A stretch of 37,925 nt of DNA from assembly GCF_030812915.1 (NCBI RefSeq), contig NZ_JAUSTQ010000017.1, positions 1-37,925 of the forward strand, given 5' to 3'. The number at the start of each line of letters is the position of its first letter. The stretch's first letter is position 1. A model generated the notes under the pieces. It saw only the letters and a program-made list of their open reading frames with translations, was not told the DNA's origin and made no database searches. Positions 31,919 to 37,925 of the stretch are shown here, piece by piece. The translations under genes and the position numbers were made by a program. This stretch comes from Alkalibacillus salilacus (lineage in GTDB: Bacteria > Bacillota > Bacilli > Bacillales > Alkalibacillaceae).

Positions 31919-32911
31919 ATGAAACCAAACGCACTAATAGGTGTCGATTCAGGTAAATACGCCACAAAAGGCATCTTAGAGGTGAATGGTACACAGTATG
32001 TAACATCATTTCGCACCAAAATACAAGCTATCGATGGTATGGGGATTGATTTACAGCCAGGTTCATTCCATGTTAAGCACAACGGTCAAGAATATTTAAT
32101 AGGTAATATGGTGTCTGAATCGATGATGGACAGTAACCTGAATAAGCACCTGAATATTCATCGAATCGCCATTTATACTGCTGTCATAGCCCTTTTTCAA
32201 AAAGCTAATCTTAATCCAGATGACTTCGATATTCATTTAGCCGCGAACGTCCCTGTAAACATGTATAAAGACAAGAATAGCAAAGAATCATACCAGTCTT
32301 ATATCAAACAAAAAAGTTATCCAGTGAGTATTCGAGTCAACGATATCCCTCAGATGTTTAGCATCAAAAGTGTTACCGTTGCTTTTGAAGGAGTTGGCAT
32401 GATATATAATAACCCCGAACAATTCACCAATGCTTCTTCAACCATCATCGATATCGGCGGGCTTAATACAAATTATTGCTCATTTTCAGGATTACAACCT
32501 GATTTTAATTCAATGATTGTAAACCAATTGGGCATCAACCATTTGAAATCTGACATCGAATCGGAGTTAAAGAGAAAATATAACTTAAACGTGTCAGCTA
32601 ATGATCTTGAACAAATCATAAAGGAAGGTTTTCTTATTCACTTTGGCGAGGTGCAACAAGAAAGTTCAGATCTGATCAAACAGTTCAAGCAAAACCATCT
32701 CGATAAAATCATTAGTTATGCACAAATAAATGGGTACACTTTCAACAACACAACCATCTACTTTATCGGTGGGGGCTCGAACCTTTTAAAAGGTGAAATT
32801 CAAGATAGGTTTGCAAATGCCTACGTGGTAGAAAACCCACAGTTTGCAAACCTTCAGAGCTTCATCTCGATTTTAAAGGTGAAAACTGGACATGACAAAC
32901 AAGTATCCTAA
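31919..32911 (+). CDS. parM: ParM/actin-like plasmid segregation ATPase, 330 aa
   Basis: The ATG at 31919 follows AAAGGAG. Actin-fold motifs are present: phosphate-1 GVDSGKYATKG at residues 8-18, phosphate-2 TIIDIGGLNTNYC near 180, and the adenosine motif FIGGGSNLL near 285. Length fits the ParM/AlfA-type group. Such proteins form ATP-dependent filaments that push plasmid copies apart through a DNA-bound ParR. The next gene overlaps its end by 20 bp and encodes the expected small DNA-binding partner. This strongly implies a low-copy plasmid or a plasmid-derived island. Confidence 0.85.
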   Translation: MKPNALIGVDSGKYATKGILEVNGTQYVTSFRTKIQAIDGMGIDLQPGSFHVKHNGQEYLIGNMVSESMMDSNLNKHLNIHRIAIYTAVIALFQKANLNPDDFDIHLAANVPVNMYKDKNSKESYQSYIKQKSYPVSIRVNDIPQMFSIKSVTVAFEGVGMIYNNPEQFTNASSTIIDIGGLNTNYCSFSGLQPDFNSMIVNQLGINHLKSDIESELKRKYNLNVSANDLEQIIKEGFLIHFGEVQQESSDLIKQFKQNHLDKIISYAQINGYTFNNTTIYFIGGGSNLLKGEIQDRFANAYVVENPQFANLQSFISILKVKTGHDKQVS

Positions 32912-33170
32912 AGCAACCATAAGCTTTCCGCCACGTGATTCAGACGTTTGGGAACACTTACAATCTATTAAAGCAGAGCATAATGTTAGTGACTATATTA
33001 GATCACTCATACGACAGGACATGGAAGGGCAAGGCTGTATGGATGAACAAAAGATTATCAACCAAGTGCTTCAGGCTCTCCAAGTGAATCAACAAGCCGA
33101 GTCACAGTCTGATGTTGAAAGGACACTCGTACACGATGAGACAAAGCACACAATTGATAACTTGTTTTAA
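32892..33170 (+). CDS. parR: ParR-like adaptor protein, 92 aa
   Basis: Residues 7-45 fit a ribbon-helix-helix domain (KATISFPPRDSDVWEHLQSI, then NVSDYIRSLIRQDM). The C-terminal half is polar and flexible (QVNQQAESQSDVERT), as in ParR proteins that contact the filament end with their C-terminus. It overlaps the parM-like gene by 20 bp, so expression is coupled. Its centromere should lie upstream of parM, in 31787-31918, where AT-rich short repeats occur. Confidence 0.75.
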   Translation: MTNKYPKATISFPPRDSDVWEHLQSIKAEHNVSDYIRSLIRQDMEGQGCMDEQKIINQVLQALQVNQQAESQSDVERTLVHDETKHTIDNLF

Positions 33171-33173
33171 AAT

Positions 33174-33201
33174 AAAATGCTGGCGATCTGCCAGCATTTT
33201 T
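33174..33201. terminator. Bidirectional terminator between parR and the AlbA_2 gene
   Basis: AAAATGCTGGC pairs with GCCAGCATTTT around GATCT, with A-run and T-run on the two sides, between convergent genes. Confidence 0.88.
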
Positions 33202-34345
33202 AATCACTATCATAGAGAGATTTTAAAATTTTACCTGTTGCAATTTTTTCCGCAAAGCCTTCTTCAATCCTGGATAACCAATTGCTATTAGCAATTCTTT
33301 GTTTCACCTCATTCATTGTCGATTGAATACGGTTACTAATATACTCTTCAAAGACTTCTTTATCATGGCTATCCTCAAAAAACATGACGACTTGTTTAAA
33401 TTGTTGTTGAGCCATTTCATATTCTAAATGATTATCATTAAAAAAATGATATAACAAGTGATTGAGGTCCCCTTTTATAAAATACTTGTACAATAATGAA
33501 TCGCCACAGTTATTACTGTCTTCTATATTTCCCCAATCTGGAACAGAAGTTTTAAATCTACCTCCATCCAATATCACAGCTCCAGAACTATAAAGTGTTG
33601 TTCCATGATACTTCAAACTAACTGAGCCCCACATCGTAGTTTGGTTTGGCATTAAATAAGAGTAGAATTCAGTCCTATCTGCCTCCCAATTCATGTCTAT
33701 TTCTATAGTATATTCAGGGGTATATCTGTGATACCAAAAATCGTCACCAGGGCGCTCAACCCAATGATCTTTTTCCTGCAATTTGTATTTAAACTGCTCT
33801 AAGGGGGATTGATTTAACCGAAACCTTTTTTTCCACAGATCTTCAACATTTTTAATATCCGCACCTTGATCAATTGGTGTATTGGTATCACCAACACGAG
33901 TATAAATATAATTAGCGTTAACCTGCATAAATCGACTTGATAAATAAAATGGCACATCATAGCTATTCTTAACCACTATTACATCCAATTCGCTTTGATT
34001 CACAGTCACAGTATGCAATTCAACAATAGGCCTAACCTCACCTGCAAATGGTTTATTTTTCATGAAATCGATCAGGTTTTGTTGATTTTTTCTACTTGGG
34101 TCCCCAGTTACACCTTTTAACTCATAATTATCAGTTACCCCAATGATAATATAAGCGTCTCTATCACTTAGAGTATTAGCCATGCAAATGATATCAAACA
34201 AAAGGTCGGACTTATTAGAGTAGTGTTTTTCTTTAAAATCCCAGTATTCTCCTTCACGTTCTAAAGAAATCAAATATTCTACTTCATTTTCTATCGAATT
34301 ACTTTTCTCTATTGGAGCCACCTCCTCTTGAAAAGATTGTGACAT
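33200..34345 (-). CDS. AlbA_2 (Schlafen-type) domain protein, 381 aa
   Basis: The N-terminal half matches the AlbA_2 domain: REGEYWDFKEKHYSNKSDLL, CMANTLSDRDAYIIIGV, and NANYIYTRVGDTNTPI near residues 25-155. The C-terminal half is unassigned, with WYHRYTPEYTIEIDMN and LKYHGTTLYSSGAVILDGGR beta-rich segments, and a helical tail. AlbA_2 proteins are found in regulators and in antiviral loci, and some bacterial Schlafen-like proteins are nucleases. This copy stands alone. The ATG follows AGGGTGAA at a short distance. No alternative Met occurs soon after. Confidence 0.75.
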   Translation of the reverse strand: MSQSFQEEVAPIEKSNSIENEVEYLISLEREGEYWDFKEKHYSNKSDLLFDIICMANTLSDRDAYIIIGVTDNYELKGVTGDPSRKNQQNLIDFMKNKPFAGEVRPIVELHTVTVNQSELDVIVVKNSYDVPFYLSSRFMQVNANYIYTRVGDTNTPIDQGADIKNVEDLWKKRFRLNQSPLEQFKYKLQEKDHWVERPGDDFWYHRYTPEYTIEIDMNWEADRTEFYSYLMPNQTTMWGSVSLKYHGTTLYSSGAVILDGGRFKTSVPDWGNIEDSNNCGDSLLYKYFIKGDLNHLLYHFFNDNHLEYEMAQQQFKQVVMFFEDSHDKEVFEEYISNRIQSTMNEVKQRIANSNWLSRIEEGFAEKIATGKILKSLYDSD

Positions 34346-34748
34346 TTCACCCTATTGTATCAAAACATCTAAACAATCACATAAAACAACATCAATCCAG
34401 CTCGGAATGACTTTTAGTCTATCAAAATTCTTCACCACTTTATTGCCGTTATAGTAACGAATTATTTGGTTATGTTTCCTACCAAACGGTATCCAACTCA
34501 AACATTCTATTTAAGACTAAGAAAACAATTATTTAGGCTTTATCATTATAAATCATTAGTGGGTGTCGTAATTGAATAATGACAAATCACGCTCAACACT
34601 AAGACCTTCTTCTTTTGCCAATAAAGATGGTCCATTTCTATTGTATTAAGACAAATCAATATACCGATTATGATTACATGTTATGCTTTATGTACGTCAT
34701 CTCATTATTCCCCTTTCATAATAATGACGATGGCTCAACACAAAAACA
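34346..34748. other. Intergenic, no gene seen
   Basis: About 400 bp of AT-rich sequence with no open frame that I can support, no repeat shared with the remainder of the window and no clear hairpin before the terminator at 34749. Confidence 0.5.
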
Positions 34749-34775
34749 CAGGTATCCTTAAAATAAGGATACCTG
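34749..34775 (-). terminator. Terminator overlapping the end of the DUF4268-like gene
   Basis: CAGGTATCCTTA pairs perfectly with TAAGGATACCTG around AAA. TGTTTTTG follows on the minus strand. The stop codon is inside one arm. Confidence 0.8.
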
Positions 34776-35744
34776 CTCTTCCTTTATGATTGGCTGGCTC
34801 TCTTGATGATTTAAAATGGGCTCATAAATGCTATAGAGCCATTCAAATTGATCAATCAGTTCTTCAACGATACTTGAAAAATCATCCGAAAAGGTATAAT
34901 ACATCAATATACGATGATCAACTGACCAGTTCGTTTGCTTCAATCGTTGCGATGCTACATCATTTAGAACTTGTTCAAACATTGCTTTTTCATACTGCTT
35001 TGGGTTGGTGATAGAGAATTCTATATAAGGTTGCTCCATACGATTCACTAATGAGAAAGCTAATCGAATAGACGTGCGTCCTGTCCCGAAATTGAGCTGA
35101 TTAGACTTTAACTTTTTATAGCGATGGACATTCAAAAAATAAGGCATCCGTTTCGATAACCGTCTCATAAAATACTGATTTTTATAATACGTTGAAATCG
35201 TTGGATTATCAGGTACCCATATTGAATGGTCGTCTCTCGCTTGGTAATGGTCTGGCATCGTAGACGCACATCCGACAACCGAAAGCTCAGGTAACACGAC
35301 CAAACCAGCGCTTAAACGTTCCCAAAATGCCATATCTGTTAATTGATTCAGATGCGTTAACTCATCCAAAAAACTGTCATTCAACTCAACGAAATACAAC
35401 TTTATCGGCTTAATCGTTTGAAAGTGAACCAGCTTTGACAAGGCGCTAATATGCTCTGTTCGAAAACTCGGTGCAAACCAAGCAATGATACCTTCATTCG
35501 TCTCATCAATTAAGCGCTTCACTTTTTTAAAATGATTATCATCGCTTTGATTTAATTGGCTTTCAATCATAACGGGCAAACCCGACTGCTGATCCAATCC
35601 ATTCATATCCATATAGCCATCTTGAACCGGTTTTTCTAAATTATCATGCTGATAATCAACATCCCACAATTGCTTCAGCAATTGTGGGTTCTCCTTCAAC
35701 ATGATATGAAACAAAAACTCCTTTCTTGAGCCTTTTTTACTCAA
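34758..35744 (-). CDS. DUF4268-like protein with PD-(D/E)XK nuclease-like N-terminus, 328 aa
   Basis: The block GYMDMNGLDQQSGLPVMIES-QLNQSDDNHFKKVKRL followed by GIIAWFAPSFRTEHISALSKL matches the nuclease-like domain of DUF4268 proteins (usual form: D…VIENQL…TDHDHL…IWIA..FR.EH). The E-x-Q reading (ESQ) replaces the more common E-x-K. The C-terminal part (TGRTSIRLAFSLVNRMEQPY, then ILMYYTFSDDF) fits the DUF4268 region itself. The start is TTG, 10 nt after AAGGAG. A perfect 11-bp inverted repeat with loop TTCA lies inside the gene at 35663-35688. It is downstream of an XRE gene by 31 bp, an operon layout like controller plus nuclease. Confidence 0.75.
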   Translation of the reverse strand: MSKKGSRKEFLFHIMLKENPQLLKQLWDVDYQHDNLEKPVQDGYMDMNGLDQQSGLPVMIESQLNQSDDNHFKKVKRLIDETNEGIIAWFAPSFRTEHISALSKLVHFQTIKPIKLYFVELNDSFLDELTHLNQLTDMAFWERLSAGLVVLPELSVVGCASTMPDHYQARDDHSIWVPDNPTISTYYKNQYFMRRLSKRMPYFLNVHRYKKLKSNQLNFGTGRTSIRLAFSLVNRMEQPYIEFSITNPKQYEKAMFEQVLNDVASQRLKQTNWSVDHRILMYYTFSDDFSSIVEELIDQFEWLYSIYEPILNHQESQPIIKEEQVSLF

Positions 35745-35775
35745 TCAAGATCAACTCCTTCACACAACAAATCGC

Positions 35776-36237
35776 TCAAGCTGAATGGAATTCTGACACC
35801 AATTTCGATAGCGTTGACGCGTCATCAATCGTCACCTTTTCGCTCATCTCATAGACAACAAGCTCGACCATTTTGATGAGCGCCTGTTTAGCTTGTACAT
35901 TATCGATTTTAGTCTCGCCAATCGTGAACTCATGAGCCATCAATAGTTCCTCTAAGCTCGGCGTTGCGTTCCAATCACCATCCACATCAATAAACAAGTT
36001 GAATAGTTGATACGGCGTAAACTCTAACGCCTTCGCCAATAACAACACGACGGTTAACGATGGATTTTGACGTTCCGTCGTTTCAACGCGATGGATGTAC
36101 GATGCCGACATCCCCGTTAGCTCTCCTAATCTCTGTAAAGACAACCCCTGTCGTTTGCGTTCATGCTTTAACATGACTGCAAATCGCGTTGTGATCTTGC
36201 GCTCTTCTTGATCCACATAAAACGTCTGATCCTGCAT
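35776..36237 (-). CDS. XRE-family regulator, 153 aa
   Basis: A Cro/C1 helix-turn-helix is visible (FAVMLKHERKRQGLSLQRLG, then SASYIHRVETTERQNPSLT) at residues 18-75, followed by an 80-residue helical tail. The ATG is preceded by AAAGGAGGC. It is the first gene of the unit with the DUF4268-like protein. Two palindromes upstream (36260-36313) are natural sites for autorepression. Confidence 0.85.
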   Translation of the reverse strand: MQDQTFYVDQEERKITTRFAVMLKHERKRQGLSLQRLGELTGMSASYIHRVETTERQNPSLTVVLLLAKALEFTPYQLFNLFIDVDGDWNATPSLEELLMAHEFTIGETKIDNVQAKQALIKMVELVVYEMSEKVTIDDASTLSKLVSEFHSA

Positions 36238-36259
36238 ACAAAATGCCTCCTTTTAAAAT

Positions 36260-36313
36260 TTGTTGATCAACAACAACCTGATTGATTCGGCTGTATTTCA
36301 TATTAGATATGAA
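36260..36313. promoter_or_regulatory. Palindromic operators upstream of the XRE gene
   Basis: TTGTTGATCAACAA at 36260-36273 is a perfect 14-bp palindrome. TTCATAT-TAG-ATATGAA at 36297-36313 is a second one. Both lie within 80 bp of the regulator start. The remaining 36314-36534 shows no gene. Confidence 0.55.
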
Positions 36314-36534
36314 CAGACCATTTAATAACAAAATGTTGCTTGGATAGAACGTTTGTTTTGCTATTGATTTTATGATATCAAACGTATGTTCTTAATTTAG
36401 ATTGTTGCTTTTAAACAATAGAAAAATTTTGTTGACCGATATAAGAGGCGATTCTTGATGATGCAATCAAGGCAACACAGTCTGATTATGTAAAGACCAT
36501 AACAGAATCAAAGCATGAAAGGGTTAGTACACAA

Positions 36535-36568
36535 CAAAACCTCCCAAGCTATTTAGCTCAGGAGGTTA
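36535..36568 (-). terminator. Terminator of the chemotaxis receptor gene
   Basis: AACCTCC pairs with GGAGGTT, with an inner AGCT/AGCT stem, followed by TTTTGTTGTG on the minus strand. Confidence 0.8.
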
Positions 36569-36609
36569 GAGGGTTCCGTATTTATTTATACGCCTAATAG
36601 TGATTCTGC

Positions 36610-37925
36610 TTATTTAAGTTTAAATTCACGAATCAATCCATTTAGATCCTCTGCTAACCGAGATAACTCATCCGAACTGGACGCGACTTCTTGCATCGAA
36701 CTTGAGGATTGTTCTGCTGATGCTGATGCCTCTTCAACACCTGCCGCTGATTCTTCTGCAACTGAGGCGATTTCTTGGACATTCGATGTCATCTCTTGCG
36801 TGTTTGAAGCCATATCAGATAGATTATCTTTGACGGTTTGAATTTGATCTGACATGTCGGTAACGGCATTAGCGATTTGCTCGAATGTTTCACCTGTCGT
36901 TTGAATCTGATTTGAGCCTTTTTCCACTTCACCATAACCAGATTGCAATGAACTAACGACATTAGTTGATTCGTTTTGAATTGAGCTCACAATACCTGTA
37001 ATTTCATCGACTGAATTTGATACCTGCTCTGCTAATTTTCGGACTTCATCTGCTACAACCGCAAAGCCCTGACCATGCTCACCAGCACGTGCTGCTTCAA
37101 TAGCTGCGTTTAACGCAAGTAAGTTCGTTTGTTCCGCAATATCTTGAATAACCGAAACGAGTTTTGAAATCTGTTGCGATTGTTGATCTAAACTATTCAC
37201 TTTCTCAACAGCATCTTTAACAATTTGATCTACTTCAGCCATTTGGTTAACCGATGATTTCATCATATTACGCCCTTCATTCGTTAATGATAGGACATCT
37301 TGGGATGACGCATGAATCGCCTCACCTTTATGATTGGATTCCTGAACTTTTCCATCAAATGATGTCATATTTTCTGAAAGCTGACTGGCGTTATTGGCCT
37401 GTGTTTCAGCACCTGATGACATCTCTTCCATTGTAGACGAGATTTGCTCGGAGCCTTCTCGAACTTCATTAGCTGATTGTGTTAATTCTTCACTTTGGCT
37501 ACTTACCGTTTCTGATATGTTAGAAATCTTATTGACCATTGTTCGTAAGTTTTCAACCATCGTATTTGTAGCCGTTGCCATACGCCCAATTTCATCTTTG
37601 CCATCATAGGCGATTGGTTCAACAGCTAAATTATTGTCAGCAACTTGATTACTAACGGCTACAACCTCGTCAAGATTTCGTGATACGATCCGACTAATCA
37701 TAACCATCAATACAATACCAATAACAAGTGCAGCAGCCATAGATATTAGCAACGTCATCATCGTTGTTCCCTGACTATTTTGCGCAGTTGTTACACCCGT
37801 TGCCCGTTCTTCGCTCACAGTTGTTTCTAATTCATCTAATAAAGTTACCGTTTCACTTCGCAATTCATCTGCTTCAGATACAATCATTTCCATTTGTGAG
37901 TTACTATTTGTATTTACAAGATCTT
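36610..37925 (-). CDS. Methyl-accepting chemotaxis protein, C-terminal part (cut by window edge)
   Basis: The reading frame is open to the last base, so the N-terminal sensor domain lies outside the window; an internal ATG at 37893 is not the true start. What is visible is the end of an outside domain, a membrane helix ([20 protein letters not shown]), a HAMP domain ([20 protein letters not shown]…GKDEIGRMA) and the long coiled-coil signalling domain. The hairpin tip [20 protein letters not shown] and [15 protein letters not shown], which bind CheA/CheW, are intact. Glu/Gln-rich adaptation helices flank the tip. It is a normal chemoreceptor in the host style. Confidence 0.95.
   Translation of the reverse strand, partial: DLVNTNSNSQMEMIVSEADELRSETVTLLDELETTVSEERATGVTTAQNSQGTTMMTLLISMAAALVIGIVLMVMISRIVSRNLDEVVAVSNQVADNNLAVEPIAYDGKDEIGRMATATNTMVENLRTMVNKISNISETVSSQSEELTQSANEVREGSEQISSTMEEMSSGAETQANNASQLSENMTSFDGKVQESNHKGEAIHASSQDVLSLTNEGRNMMKSSVNQMAEVDQIVKDAVEKVNSLDQQSQQISKLVSVIQDIAEQTNLLALNAAIEAARAGEHGQGFAVVADEVRKLAEQVSNSVDEITGIVSSIQNESTNVVSSLQSGYGEVEKGSNQIQTTGETFEQIANAVTDMSDQIQTVKDNLSDMASNTQEMTSNVQEIASVAEESAAGVEEASASAEQSSSSMQEVASSSDELSRLAEDLNGLIREFKLK

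Overview
The window is AT-rich DNA from a Bacillota, most likely a Bacillaceae-type spore former. The evidence is a small Sda-like sporulation checkpoint protein at 1493-1654, strong AGGAGG ribosome sites with frequent GTG/TTG starts, many small lipoprotein and membrane genes with Bacillus character, and a typical methyl-accepting chemotaxis protein at the right edge. Several proteins are acidic, which would suit a halophile or alkaliphile, but that is only suggestive. I see no rRNA, tRNA, CRISPR array or cas gene.

Layout. (1) 1-3.8 kb: small genes (83 aa, 39 aa basic, DUF2188, Sda), a membrane protein with a zinc-ribbon-like N-terminus, and a likely stand-alone small RNA with its own promoter and terminator. 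(2) 3.8-9.7 kb: a duplicated, decayed module. A 58-aa membrane protein gene is present twice, as is the tail of the 9029-9733 gene. In the module lie short elements with both ends built like Tn7 ends: TGT, then 6 nt, then ACAATAAA, with repeated TnsB-type sites. Three belong to one family (238, 294 and 294 bp, the last two in tandem with 5 bp between them) and one of 528 bp belongs to a second family. (3) 9.0-11.7 kb: three possible cargo genes, including an XRE-ImmA/IrrE protein. (4) 11.9-18.6 kb: a complete Tn7-like operon tnsA-tnsB-tnsC-tnsD on the minus strand, with a serine resolvase and a possible res site upstream of tnsA. TnsA has Asn where Tn7 TnsA has catalytic Asp114. (5) 18.8-21.4 kb: an operon of a 214-aa unknown protein, an Avd/S23-type four-helix-bundle protein and a 97-aa related-looking protein, preceded by about 1.25 kb of non-coding DNA packed with long-range inverted repeats, probably a large structured RNA. 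(6) 21.4-29.0 kb: a type I restriction-modification operon (half-size S, M, S, R, YgjP-like metallopeptidase) behind twin 19-bp palindromic operators. (7) 29.1-33.2 kb: a helicase-like ATPase, an XRE regulator and a ParM/ParR-type partition pair, which suggests a plasmid or an integrated plasmid-like element. (8) 33.2-36.3 kb: an AlbA_2/Schlafen-type protein, then an XRE regulator with a DUF4268-like nuclease-fold protein. (9) From 36.6 kb: a chemotaxis receptor cut by the window edge.

How it fits together. This looks like an accessory region (plasmid or island) built by repeated Tn7-family insertion, carrying partition, restriction and other defence-like genes. The two parts that best deserve follow-up are the structured non-coding region with its four-helix-bundle operon, and the Tn7-like machinery whose altered TnsA and linked resolvase point to replicative (cointegrate) transposition. 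No boundary of the tnsABCD element on the tnsA side could be found.
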